This document shows positions 1 to 10,473 of a DNA stretch of 64,000 nt, one piece after another. The notes under the pieces were generated by a model, which made no database searches, was not told the DNA's origin, and worked only from the letters and a program-made list of their open reading frames with translations. Numbering within the stretch: position 1 is the first letter of the stretch; every line of letters starts with the position of its first letter. Position numbers and translations under genes: made by a program. Source of the stretch: Polytrichum commune (lineage: Eukaryota; Streptophyta; Polytrichopsida; Polytrichales; Polytrichaceae); contig OX485805.1 of NCBI GenBank assembly GCA_950295325.1, positions 10,540,501 to 10,604,500 on the forward strand, written 5' to 3'.

Positions 1-215
1 GCAACCATGGAGCTTAATGCTCCCATAAGCAATGGTCATCCATCATGGATCAACATCCGCCAATGGTAAAGTTACTCGCCCCCGTATGCACCTCAAAAGG
101 TTTGTCAAAGTTCGCGAACTTAAGAACTCAATCTCTCGTTGAGCAAAGTTATTCTTCACTCCTTGGCGGTAACTTTTTGGGCAACACATTGGTGAATACA
201 TCCTTGTATCTCACC
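1..215 (-). pseudogene. Ty3/gypsy reverse transcriptase/RNase H fragment
   Basis: Minus-strand translation shows short pieces typical of plant Ty3/gypsy pol: an FAQREIEFL-type RT segment near 120-170 and a KPFEVHT...IAYGS..LHG RNase H segment near 1-110. The same segments recur at 3440-4300. There is no continuous frame, so this is a broken element that continues off the left edge. Confidence 0.6.
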
Positions 216-219
216 AACA

Positions 220-645
220 TCACACCAATGTTGTTTGGGGGAGGCCCATCTTTCCTAGCCTCCCCCATGCGTTCCTTGGAGTTGCTCCAATTGAACCACG
301 ACCATTATGCTTTCTATTTTTCATTTGGTCCATTAAGACCAAATTCAACTTAGATCCTCCTACCACAGGAGTCCTTGTCAATTTGAACTTCAATTCTTTG
401 CCATTATGACACATCATAATGCACCGCAAGCACACCGGCTTGCACCTCACATCTATCATGTGAGTTTCAAAGAAGGCGGCCTTCACAATGACATGCATTT
501 CATCTATTTCACATGGTGTGAAATTTTGATAAAAATCCAATGTCCCACATTGAAAGGTTACATGCATCGCGAACTCCTTCGTCTCATGCGGTTCGCCCTT
601 TCCAAACCGCACCTTGGTGGGCTTGCCCGCTCTATCAATTGGCAA
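220..645 (-). pseudogene. Ty3/gypsy aspartic-protease region (gag-pol fragment)
   Basis: A 141-codon open frame carries the characteristic plant gypsy stretch around retropepsin: an H-V-T-F-Q-C-G...F-Y core, then ETHMIDVRCKPVCLR and KLTRTPVVGGSKLNLV. In known elements this links the protease to reverse transcriptase. The canonical catalytic DSG/DTG is not visible. The fragment lies in PBS-to-pol order with the LTR at 1766-2737, so it belongs to a minus-strand element whose 3' part is outside the window. It joins almost directly to RT sequence, so an internal deletion is likely. Confidence 0.6.
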
Positions 646-770
646 GCCCCAACTCCCTTGTGAGCTTTGGGCTCATGAAAGAGTCCGTTGCCTCTTTGTC
701 AACTCATGAGACATATCTCCCATTCATTTGAGCCTCAAGGTACAAAAGACTTGGCCTCGGCTTAAGGCTA

Positions 771-1121
771 CTAGCCTTGGCCACAATGCCATCGTCTTAC
801 ATTTGGTCCTCCGCAACTTGGCTTGGCTTGGTCCGCAAAGCCAACTTCAAACATTTCGTGCGCGGGACAAATTGGTTTGGTGCCACAAAACCAATTTCTA
901 ATAGTTTGTCCGCAAAACAAACATGTTTTGCCTTGGTAGCACAAAGCCACCTTCCCACACTCCGTCCGCGGCACGAACATGAATTGCCTTGGTAGGACAA
1001 ACCCACCTCCCAACATTCCGTCCGCGGCACAAGTATGATTTGCTTTGGAAGCATAAAGCCACCTTTCAACATTCCGTCCGCGGCACCAACATGTTTTGCC
1101 TAAGTAAAATGGACCAAACAA
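771..1121 (-). repeat. Degenerate ~60-bp tandem repeats in gypsy gag/leader region
   Basis: Units of roughly 55-65 bp containing 'ttccgtccgcggcac(g/a)a' and 'ttgccttggtag(c/g)acaaa(g/c)ccacct' repeat about five times. Several frames stay open across them only because of the repeats, so no product is proposed. They sit between the PBS at 1752 and the protease fragment, where gag or leader sequence is expected. Confidence 0.55.
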
Positions 1122-1751
1122 TTTGCATTCATTTCTTTGGGACCTACTTTGGCTAAAGGCACTTGTGGTGATGCGCCGCCAAACTTCTCTTTGGGACCAT
1201 CGGCTTCAATGCTCTTGCAAACTTGATGGTCCCCACCATGTCCTCAAGAAGCCTTGGGGACTTAAACAAGGCATCCACCACCCGTTTTTAAAACCCCACC
1301 TAAAAGGATGCATTTCTTAGAAAGCTCGTCCGTTTTAGGTGTATCCTTCATTTGTGCGTTTGAATAGCGCACATAGGCTTTAAGAGGCCCCGGGTGCCTC
1401 ATTAGCACCAAATTCATTCCAACATCAATACCTTCCAAGCATTTCGAATTGGAATTTCAATCGAACATTAATGCCCTCCAAGGTTTTGGGTGCATTCGGT
1501 ATTCTAGGCCCCAAATGTTTTTTTGAGGTGTGCGGGAGCCCTTTCAAAGGACTCCACCATTTTCCTTACTCAATCCACCATCATGCCCACCATTGTCGTT
1601 AGAACTAATGGTATGGTCAAATTCCATTTACACATGATCTTTGTTCCAATTTGAGCCTCACAACCTTTTGGAAACCCCGGGCTCACCATAATAACCCTCA
1701 GGTTTGATAGCCATGTCTCCCTCAAAGTGCTAGCTCAAATATTGGAACCCT

Positions 1752-1763
1752 GCTCTGATACCA
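1752..1763 (-). promoter_or_regulatory. Retrotransposon primer-binding site (tRNA-iMet type)
   Basis: On the minus strand this reads TGGTATCAGAGC, the standard plant primer-binding site complementary to initiator tRNA-Met. It starts 2 nt after the LTR end (GCGACA at 1766-1771), the expected LTR-spacer-PBS order. This fixes the LTR orientation as minus strand. Confidence 0.85.
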
Positions 1764-1765
1764 AG

Positions 1766-2737
1766 TGTCGCAACCCTTGCTAGGTCCCTTAACAATCTTG
1801 CCAATTTTTGTTTCTAGCAAAGGTTACGAGCGCTAACCCTTCGCATTCCGCCATGCTAATGGATAGCTCCTCTTACCCCGGACCAATAGTTCATAGGAGG
1901 GAACCAACCCTCCTACTTTGCTTTCGGGACTCGCCCCCTAATCGGTAACCCATTTCCCCAATGTGGACTTCCATCCATGGAAGTCCAATCCTATGTTGAT
2001 CATTGCGTTGCCGGAGCAACACTACAACAACGCGAACCATACTAAGCAACTATGGCCTCACAATAGGCCAAAGCCCATGGAGGCCTTGCCGTTCGGCCTC
2101 GGGTGGGTGAGGCCACACCACCTCACCCATATAAGCCTCTAGGACTTCACGCGGGGCCCCTACCCCACCGTCAACCAACCTCTTGTCTCTCTACCAAGAG
2201 TTGGGGCCAAGTGGACATTTTCCTTTAGCTGCTGGGCCTAGAACCCCCCAGCAGCTTCAGACCATCATAACTTCCTTGTACGATGTCTGATCATAACAAC
2301 CAACCACTCCATCTTCATCTACGTTTCACGTAGATGCCGATGCACTCCTTACTTGCCCCATTTGGGCAAGTTATGAGGACGTTATGCCTGTTTGAACCTT
2401 GGCAGTCCCGGGAGTCACTCCCAGGCACTGCTGCACCAGGGCGCTGTCCCGGGACAGCGCCCCACTCAAATGGCCATAACTCCTAGCTCACACCTCCGAT
2501 TGAGGTGTCCTTGAGCATTCTAGAATCACCACGCTATGAGCTACGCATAGCTCATGGCCTTACCCTCATGCTTCCTAGTCTCAGTGGGTGGGAGGCGTTC
2601 CCAACGCCCGGGGCCCTCACCCACACTAGGATCACTTGGGCCCTCTCACCAATGGCGCCACAAGTCCCGGGTGTCACTCCGGGGTCCCCCTTGTGCCCAT
2701 GGTGTTTCGGGCACTCCTTATGGAGAGGTGCGCGACA
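1766..2737 (-). mobile_element. Ty3/gypsy LTR (minus orientation, 972 bp)
   Basis: The LTR is bounded by TGTCGC on the plus strand at 1766 and GCGACA ending at 2737, so it starts TG and ends CA with a 6-bp inverted repeat. It is flanked on the left by the tRNA-iMet PBS. A near-identical copy lies in opposite orientation at 4430-5387. The GC-rich part includes CCCGGG-containing repeats. Integrase-like sequence ends just to the right (2829), so this LTR is shared between a 5' fragment (1-1765) and a 3' pol fragment (2829-4245) in the same orientation. Confidence 0.8.
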
Positions 2738-2828
2738 CATACCATGCCATGGCGCCAACGGGATAGGCAACGGTTGCAAGAAACCGCCTTGCTTTTGATA
2801 AGAGGCTCGGTTCACTTTGCACTTTGAT

Positions 2829-3100
2829 TCAAGCCTTCACAAAGTGGGCTATATCTTCCTTTATGCACCGCCAATGGTACCCCTTTGACACCATTCTATG
2901 GCGGCTTTTTCTTTCTCCTCTAAGGCCGGCAATAGGACTATCATATTCCTCCTTCAAAACCGATAGCCTCAACTTGCCTTGTGGCACATATACCCGACTT
3001 TGTTTGCACTTGAACAATCCGTCCACCAACTTAACCTCTTTGAGCACGTTGCTCTTGCGAAGCTCACCTAAAAGCTTTTGTGCTTTGGGGTAGTTAATTT
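2829..3100 (-). pseudogene. Ty3/gypsy integrase zinc-binding domain fragment
   Basis: The minus-strand frame reads LVDGLFKCKQSRVYVPQGKL, then YDSPIAGLRGERK, then a YHWRCIKEDIAHFVKA-type end. This is the N-terminal HHCC region of plant gypsy integrases (normally H-D-SPIAGHRG...YWPGM..DI..YV..C..CQ). The first histidine is replaced by Y and the frame stops before the CxxC, so it is inactive. It lies downstream of the RT/RNase H pieces at 3512-4245 in normal pol order. Confidence 0.7.
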
Positions 3101-3439
3101 ACCCCTCCCGTATCTTGCATCACAAGTTTCCTTTGCCGGCACACATTAGCCACAAGGTTTGGATGGTTCTCATTGCTTGGAACTCTTCCGGTCTACTTTG
3201 CGCATCCGGCACTACATTTCCACGGTCCGGTTTGTGGATCAAATCCACCTTCATAAGCGCCAAACTATCATGCCACCGCAATGACTTGGCGCTCACTTGC
3301 GCTTGAATGTCAAAATACTTTTAGGACACATTGTCCTTGTAGACCTTTACTTTGTGCGACCCCAACTAGTGTCGCCACATCTTCAAGCAATACACTACGC
3401 AAAGAAGTTCTTTGTCATGAGTTGGTTGTCTTCTTTGAC

Positions 3440-4300
3440 AACCATCGAGCTACATGCTCGCATATGCAATGGCCATCCATCTTACACATAATCCACCATT
3501 GGCAAAATCATTCACCCCCATATGCACCTCAAAAGGTTTGTCAAGCTCCGTGAACTTGAGCACGGGCGGCGAAGAGAACTTGGTCTTAAGCTCCCCAAAG
3601 ACTCGTGACAAACATCATCCCACTCTTGGGATAGCCATTTCTTCCACAAGTCGAACCATCGAGCTTCATGCTCTCGTATGCAATGGCCATCCATCTTGCA
3701 TCAACATCTGCCAATGGTAAAGTCCTCGCCCCCCGTATGCACCTCAAAAGGTTTTTCAAGCTCCGCGAACTTGAACAAGGGTGGTAAAGAGGAACTTGGT
3801 CTTAAGCTCCTCAAAGACTTGGTGGCAAGGCTCATCCCACTCTTGGGATAGCCATTTCTTGCACAAGTTGGACAAGCTTCTACAACCATGGAGCTTAATG
3901 CTCCCATAAGCAATGGTCTTCCATCTTGGATCAACATCCGCCAATGGTAAAGTCCTTTGCCTTCATGTGCACCTCAACATGCTCATGAAAACCCGAAACT
4001 TAACCACATCTTGTGAAGAGAACTTTTTCTTGAGCTCCCCAAAGGCTTGGTGACAAGGCTCATCCCACTCTTGGGATAGCCATTTTTTCCAACATGTTGA
4101 CTAAGGTTCTAGCAACCTTAGAAAAACCATGAATGAAGTGGTGGTAGTAGTTGGTTAGGCCAACAAATGACCTAAGCCCTTTTCTTGAGTCAAGGGCCAA
4201 TTCTCTTCTTGGATTGCCTTGACATTCTTCATGTTCGTCCACCAACTTCCTTTGTCACCACATACCTCAAGAACTCAATTTCTCGTTGAGCAAAGTTATT
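3440..4300 (-). pseudogene. Ty3/gypsy RT thumb/RNase H, locally duplicated
   Basis: At 4245-4060 the minus strand encodes KGLRSFVGLTNYYHHFIHGF and following residues, the RT thumb signature of gypsy elements. At 3937-3700 and again at 3694-3460 it encodes CHQVFEELKTKF-like and KPFEVHTGGEDFTIG-like RNase H entry sequence. A CATGGAGCTTAATGCTC-type block and an 'ttgggatagccatttctt' block each appear two to four times, which shows internal duplication of a ~200-bp segment. No frame is intact. Confidence 0.65.
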
Positions 4301-4429
4301 TTTCACTCCTTAGGGGTCGCGCCCTAAGGTAAACACAATGCCGCACCATAGAGGATGGCACCTTGAGAATTGGTGTGCCGACTACGAGTATAGTCGATGA
4401 GGGCATCGACTCCGTTTGGTGGGGGTGAG

Positions 4430-5387
4430 TGTCGCGCACCTCTCCATGTGGAGTGCCCGAAACACCATGGGCACAAGGGGGACCCCGGAGTGACACCCGG
4501 GACTTGTGGCGCCGTTGGTGAGAGGGCCCAAGTGATCCTAGTGTGGGTGAGGGCCCCGGGCGTTGGGAACGCCTCCCACCCACGAAGATTAGGAGGCACA
4601 AGGGTAAGGCCATGAGTTATGCGTAGCTCATGGCGTGGTGATTCTAGAAAGCTCAAGAACACCTCAATCGGAGGTGTGAGCTAGGAGTTATGGCCATTTG
4701 AGTGGGGCGCGCCCTGGTACAGCAGTGCCTGGGAGTGATTCCCGGGACTGCCAAGGTTCAAACAGGCATAACTTCCTCAAGGCTTGCTCAAATGGGGCAA
4801 GTGAGGAGTCCATCGGCATCTACGTGAAGCGTAGATGAGGATGGAGTGGTTGGTTGTTATGATCAGACATCATACAAGGAAGTTATGATGGTCTGAAGCT
4901 GCTGGGGGGTTCTAGGCCCAGCAGCTAAAGGAAAATGTCCACTTGGCCCCAACTCTTGGTAGAGAGACAAGAGGTTGGTTGACGGTGGGGTAGGGGCCCC
5001 GCGTGAAGTCCTAGAGGCTTATATGGGTGAGGTGGTGTGGCCTCACCCACCCGAGGCCGAACGGCACGGCCTCTATGGGCATTGGCCCATTGTGAGGCCA
5101 TAGTTGCCTAGTATGGTTCGGGTTGTTGTAGTGTTGCTCCGGCTATGCGATGATCAACATGGGATTGGACTTCCATGGATGGAAGTCCACATCTAGGAAT
5201 GGGTTACGGATTAAGGTGTGAGTCCCGAAAGCAAAGTAGGAGGGTTGGTTCCCTCCTATGAACTATAAGGTCCGGGGTAGGAGGAGCTAATCATTGGCAT
5301 GGCGGAATGCGAATGGTTAGCGCTCGTAACCTTTGCTAGAATTGAAAATTGGCAAGATTGTCAAGGGGGGCTAGCAAGGGTTGCGAC
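4430..5387 (+). mobile_element. Ty3/gypsy LTR (plus orientation, 958 bp), inverted copy
   Basis: The LTR starts TGTCGCGCACC and ends GGTTGCGACA. It is the reverse-complement partner of 1766-2737. No PBS follows its end (the next bases are GCGGGGGGTT) and no 5-bp target duplication is visible. It is therefore a 3' or solo LTR of another insertion, or an inverted fragment. It directly abuts the first A-type palindrome at 5406. Confidence 0.75.
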
Positions 5388-5405
5388 AGCGGGGGGTTAG
5401 TGATA

Positions 5406-5425
5406 TTACGAACGCGCGTTCGTAA
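5406..5425. repeat. A palindrome in the 3' flank of gene A
   Basis: TTACGAACGCGCGTTCGTAA is a perfect 20-bp palindrome with core CG. It begins 15 bp past the stop codon of the ParB/methyltransferase-like gene A (stop at 5440-5442). A B-type palindrome has the same post-stop position in gene B. Confidence 0.9.
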
Positions 5426-5439
5426 AACATTTGGCATTC

Positions 5440-5744
5440 TCATAGATGAGTTACCTCTTTGATTAACGAACGCGCGTTCGTAATATCCATTGGGGAAGCA
5501 GCCTCTGGATCCATGACCTCCGCTGGACGCTCCTCCTGAGACGACTGGGTCTGTTGGATGAGCTCCACGTCGTCGTCCCCGCCCAGGTCGAGTCTCTCCA
5601 TGCGGACATCCTCCATGTGCGCGGACGGATGTCCTTCCTGGTCATGGCTCTCCACGACCATCCCACGCGTACCTGCCGAGTCATTGGAGCTCCCCTGCGT
5701 TTCCTCCACAATGACCATGTCAGTGTGTTGCGCAGTGTCATCGC
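5440..5744 (-). CDS. Gene A exon 3, distal part (C-terminal tail)
   Basis: An acidic, low-complexity C-terminal tail of about 98 codons (EETQGSSND..., a DLGGDDDVEL segment, ending EVTHL) is separated from the rest of exon 3 by the insertion at 5745-9129. The reading frame just inside the insertion target (G-D-D) matches the frame at 9138 exactly. Gene B's exon 3 ends similarly (EVTH). A palindrome at 5464-5483 lies within the coding sequence and is read as TNARS. No enzymatic function is visible. Confidence 0.6.
5464..5483. repeat. A palindrome inside the gene A coding tail
   Basis: TAACGAACGCGCGTTCGTAA has one outer mismatch and core CG. It lies in frame in the exon 3 tail. Confidence 0.85.
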
Positions 5745-6109
5745 CACGGGTAGATCACTTAGTGCATTTTAAAAACGACGTGCGGCATAATATAGAGAGG
5801 ATTAAAATCATTTGAAATAAAAATTATAAAGGAATTCCAAATAATGAAGGGGCCATTAAATGTAGACAATGAAATTATAAGTAAGTTAGATGCACATAAA
5901 ACATGGACCATTATTTTTTTGTAAAACTAATATAGGGGCTGAAGATAAGGATCCTAGAAGTTATGTTTAGTATGGTATGTAAATGGGTTGAGGACTCACG
6001 GGGATGGATGATAATTGGGATTTTCTTTAGTCCAAAAATGGATGAAAAATGAATGTGATGTCGCTGGGGTCGTCTTCCCCACGCCCGTTTGTTGATGGCT
6101 AGGGTTTCA

Positions 6110-6225
6110 ATTTGCTTCGCGTTTTCTTCCGTTGTGTTCGAGGAGGAGCTTTGTTTCGGAGGAGGCTTTGTTTTGGAGGAGGCTTTGTTTCGGAGGAAAC
6201 TTTGTTTCGGAGGAGGTGCGGCAGT
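6110..6225. repeat. GTTTCGGAGGAGGCTTT short tandem repeat
   Basis: About five imperfect 15-21-bp units (gaggag(g)ctttgtttcg(g)) lie inside the 3.4-kb element. They keep several frames open, but no product is supported. Confidence 0.6.
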
Positions 6226-6229
6226 GCTG

Positions 6230-9060
6230 CTGAACAGTAAGGCTTTAAGTGCCCATACCGGCTACATCGGCTTGAGGTATGTATGTTGCTCACTTTTATC
6301 CACCGCTTCCCCTATTTGATGGCTATGGAGTTTTCATCACGAAGTGCTCACACACTCACCGGAAGAGTTCGGAAGAGACAGTGCTGACACCTCAAGGTTT
6401 TCTGGGCAATAGGTACAAGGAAGAGTGTGCGACTAGTCTCTAGTATCTCAGCGTTGCAACATTGCATTTGAGAGTGCTCTGCTTCGGAGGAGCCGCGCTT
6501 TTATGTGTGGATTGTGTCCTACTAGTACATTTAGGGACAGTCGGGGAATGCTCCTCATCTCCTGATTGCCCTTACATTACTACCTTGGAAGAAATGAGCG
6601 TGGTGGCCAGTACACTAAGAGAGATGCCGAAATGAGCGTGGTGGCCGGTACACTAAGAGAGATGCCATGTCTGGGAGAGGTTGTGGTTACTCAGCCGACA
6701 ATGGGCAGTAATGTTGAAGAACTCGTGTACAAAAACATCCGATTTGAGGTTTAGGGTTTAGGGGGGAGGGGCTCTGGGATGGTCTGGGCTGGGTTGCCCA
6801 GCATGTCACTGGATCGAAGGTCACCCCCTAGAAGTATTGAAATTAGTTTGTCAACCATTACATGTTGTGATCTTTCAGTTTTTCTTCATTGATGAAGATA
6901 TATTCCATAGATTCGTCCAAAATGGTCTGTAATTTTCCTGCAGTCTTGAACTTCAACTCATCTTTTCTCAAACTCAACTGTTTCATCTGTAACTAGCGAT
7001 CGGCTCTCCCCATTCACTATTGCTGATACATAGTCCTGCACCAAGAACAAAAGCTGCAGCGAAAGAAACGGCAGCAAATTTGAAAAAGAAAAGCAATGTT
7101 AGCATAAAAGTTGACATACCCAAAATTGTGATTCCATATATAGAGCTTGACCATCGTCCTCTGTACAGTTTCAACATCGACAAAGAAGGAATTTCGAGCG
7201 AGTTAAACAATCTTCACAGGCTCTTTAGATTTAATTGTTGCAGGGGAGGGAATGACAAGGTTGTTCTGAATATGGCAGTGCTCTCCGATCATGTCCTCCA
7301 GCTTAGAGTTCATTTCTTGTCGGAGCTTCGATACTTGATAGGGATTCGGCAGGCATTCCTCCCACTCGGAACTCGGCATACTTTGATATTTTGATTGTGA
7401 TTACATTACAATTACATGTAATGTAATTGTATCTTACTGGGTCTAGCCTAGGCCTTCATCCTCGTCGCTGTTGTCCACAGTACGAAATCTGTACGAATCC
7501 CCTCACAATGGTGAAACCATTGCTATGCCAGATTGCATTATCTAGTCAAAAGATTGCCATACTTGGCGTGGAAACAAGAGTGGACAGGCAGCTGTAGTCA
7601 CTCAACCTGTCCTATGTCCCATCTTTATTAGCCCTTCTTGTTTCCGTCCTTTAGCTTGTTTCACTATGACGTTGGGGGTTTGTGGCAGGATCAGCAGTAG
7701 CTAGTTTGTTGGATATTTTGGAATTACAGATTTAGACATAATTTGGGAGGCAGTTTCCTGAAGCTCCAGAACATTTCACATGCCTTGAGCAGAGTACAGT
7801 TGTAGGGTCAAGCTCTGGGGTGTACAGTTCATTAGGCTCATAGTTGATGGTGGGTTCAAGCTCACCATTTTTGTGGCTCATAGTTTGTGGATTTGGCTTC
7901 ATAGGCACTAACATGGAAGGGGTTTGATTAGTCCAAAAGTTCGTATTTGTTTCCCATGAGGCCTATGAATGGGGTATTCCTCACAACATGTAATTCTTCT
8001 CGTTGGAAGAATCCATTCCATTCTTCAGTATGCAACTTCTGCTTAGAGATGGCTAAGTAAATTTGGGATTGGTGATTTAGGGTTCAGGCTTGTCCAAGAA
8101 TCCGTTTGTTCTATCTATATGAATTGGAGACAGAGTACTGATTGATTTTATGGAGCTGAAGTTTCAATGGGATCTCTTTGAGTTGGAAGGGAAGCTACAT
8201 AAACATTGATCTGAATTGTACCACATTTGTGAAGTGTTCAGCTCAGGAAAGATAACTTCATGTTCAGCAGCTTGGTAAGCTTGCAGTGGGATTAAGAATT
8301 TTTGAAGCAGGTTACTGCCACCCACGCTTTTAAAAACCTCACTCATGCACCTGAAGTTGACACAACCTATATAAGTGGTGCTATCTGAATCGTACTTCTG
8401 GGAAGTTTTTATAATGTTATCAATGGACTTCGAACTAAACCAATTTGAATGTACATAGCTGGGTAAGCTCGAAGATGCTTTATCAATGTTGGAGAACTGG
8501 GGGTGAAGAGGTCAGATTTCAGATGTCACTTTTTGGACATTTAGGTTACAAGAGGAACTTGAAGAATATAGAAAAAAAAATGAATAGAAGATGAGAGGAT
8601 CAGATAATGAAGGACCAATTGGACCCTTGGTTGATCTCTAGAGCTTTGCACACCCATTATATCTATATCTCACAAACCAATAAGTGTTATTTTGAGCAAG
8701 GGCTCAATTTGACTACACCCTAAATTGTAAATTCTAAACCCGCTTTACTATGCTTTGTGTTTTTGGTCACTTGCATTGCAATGACCGCTATGGTATTTGT
8801 GTTGGCATCTCCTAAGTGCTTTCATTATAACAATGTTTGCAATGGTATTATTGTTTGCACCCTTCTTTGTTTCCATGCTTTCCCTCAACACTCGTCAATT
8901 GCGATAGGAAGTAGATTAGTTTTTATTACTTAAAAGGAATATAGAGTATAAAAAATTGCAACGACTTGGACAATATAAGTAATGAAAGGGTGCAAACAAA
9001 TGGGCCATTTTTGAAATATAAGTAATTATAGGGAGGCTTTAATTCAACCCTTGAAGGTAA
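6230..9060. other. Interior of the 3.4-kb element without recognisable gene
   Basis: This is AT-rich DNA with short unrelated frames. A 37-bp tandem duplication (gaaatgagcgtggtggcc-type) lies at 6593-6665. The longest frame (7020-7394, plus, 124 codons) matches no family I recognise and lacks a gene-like context. It could be captured host sequence. Confidence 0.4.
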
Positions 9061-9129
9061 ATAGCCCCCCAAAAAATAACCCCCAGCCGCACGTGGTGCA
9101 CAAAAATGCCTTAGAGTGATCTACCCGTG

Positions 9130-10251
9130 GTCATCGCCCCGCCTATCTAGAACCCTTGGGACGACGGTGAAAGAGGCCGTGTCGGTGTCTGTGGGCAGTC
9201 CTACCCTTGAAGGGGGAGGGGTGAGGACTGCCGGACCTGAAGATTCACGAACGTGCGTTCGTAAATCTTCGTCCTCCCTTAGCGCCGCCGTGATTGCATC
9301 GTGGGAGGTTGAGGCGGCCGCCGTCACTTCGGGGGGCAATGGACTTCCCACCGGCGTTGGGTGTGGCGCTGTTTGGTGGGAAGGCCCTCCTTGGTACATG
9401 ACTGGAGGTGGGGGTTGTGAGGGGTATCCTCCAGGGGGGAAGGGGTAAGGTTGCTGGACCGGCGCAGAGAGGCTCTGCATGTTTCTGAGCATCTCGAAGA
9501 TGGCGTCGGTTTTGGCCGCTGAATCCCTCAGCTGCTCTTGCAGCCTGGCCAGATGCTTGGCGCTTTCCTCCTGTGCTGCAGCCATCTCCTCCTTCATCTT
9601 CGCCTCCAGCTTGGCGTTGAGCTCAGCGACGGTGAGTGCCTCCTCCTTCACCCGCTTGTTCTTGTCGTAGTCCACGCCAAGCTCGGCCATGATGTCCATC
9701 TCCCCCTCGTCCTCGTCCGAGACCTCGATGACTGCTCCCGGCGGCAACTCCACGTATGGAGTTTTCTTCATCCTCCTCCTCGTGTTGCGGAAGAGGTCCA
9801 AAGATGGCCGCGAGCGTTGGTCGAGGATGTCCAGGGTTTCCATCTTCGGAACCACGGCGGGCCTTGGAGACTGTGACGTCGAGCATCCGCCTGGCGTTCC
9901 GAAAGGCTCTGCAAGAGATGTTCTCGCCGGGAGGACGTCCAGGGTTGTCCCCGCGGACGACCCGGTGTAACCACCCGGCGTCCCTTGAGGGTCGGGAAGA
10001 TCCGTCGTTGGCGGCAAGATCCGAAGTGGGGGTACGTCGAAGGACTGCAGAATGGCGTCCACGTTGGCGGAGGGGGTGGGCTCGTTGTCCTCAGAATCGT
10101 GGAATGGTATGCCCTCGTCGGCGGGCATACTGAAGTCCATCCTGGGGACAGAGATGTCCTTGAGGTCCATCGTCGACGCCTTCGCACGGTGGATCTTGAA
10201 GTCTTCTTCGTCGATAGCGTCAACGAATGTGTTGACTACGAGACCCATCAT
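9130..10251 (-). CDS. Gene A exon 3, proximal part: acidic, coiled-coil tail with SUMO-type motifs
   Basis: This exon starts at a canonical acceptor (ttctcacag then ATGATGGGTC at 10251) in phase 0. It encodes about 374 residues: a proline/serine-rich stretch, a basic RNTRRRMKK patch, a hydrophobic-acidic VIEVSDEDE segment (about residues 1047-1055), a psi-K-x-E site (VKEE), a strongly predicted coiled coil (ELNAKLEAKMKEEMAAAQEE region), then a Pro/Gly-rich tail. The order SIM-like motif, VK[E/P]E, LTV.E.N, helix is shared with gene B exon 3. No catalytic domain is visible, and an adaptor or oligomerisation role is inferred. The frame runs into the inserted element and stops at 9121. Its continuation is 5744-5440. 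Confidence 0.75.
9245..9264. repeat. A palindrome inside gene A exon 3
   Basis: The core is ACGAACGTGCGTTCGT (core TG). It is read in frame as part of the tail (THVRES on the coding strand). Confidence 0.85.
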
Positions 10252-10473
10252 CTGTGAGAAGAGAGCAATAAGGTCAGAAAATACGAACGCACGTTCGTAA
10301 ACATCAAAGCGTAGCGTGCAACGAGTTTCAAGCATTACATTACGAAGGGGTTATGTTTACGAACGAGCGTTCGTAAACATGAATGCGTCACGTGCAGAGA
10401 CTGTGAAACAATACATTGAGAAGTTGGTTAACTTTACGAACGAGCGTTCGTAAATGGAGTCTGGACAACTTAC
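10252..10473 (-). other. Gene A intron 2 (222 bp) carrying three A palindromes
   Basis: The donor is GTAAGT at 10473 and the acceptor is CAG ending at 10252, phase 0. The palindromes are at 10281-10300 (core CA), 10357-10376 (AG) and 10434-10453 (AG). Together they make up over a quarter of the intron. The same intron in gene B (118 bp) contains one B palindrome. Confidence 0.85.
10281..10453. repeat. Three A palindromes in gene A intron 2
   Basis: 10281-10300, 10357-10376 and 10434-10453. Spacing is 76 and 77 bp. Confidence 0.9.

Larger units (their letters stand above)
5745..9129. mobile_element. hAT-like DNA transposon, 3,385 bp, inserted in gene A exon 3
   Basis: Perfect terminal inverted repeats CACGGGTAGATCACT lie at 5745-5759 and, as the reverse complement, at 9115-9129. 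An 8-bp target duplication GTCATCGC flanks them at 5737-5744 and 9130-9137. The right subterminal sequence (CACCACGTGCGG) also occurs in the small relative at 38709-39114. Eight-bp duplications fit hAT elements, although the CACGGG terminus is not the usual CAGGG. No transposase was recognised inside, so the copy is probably non-autonomous. Removing the element and one duplication would restore the gene A frame. Confidence 0.85.
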
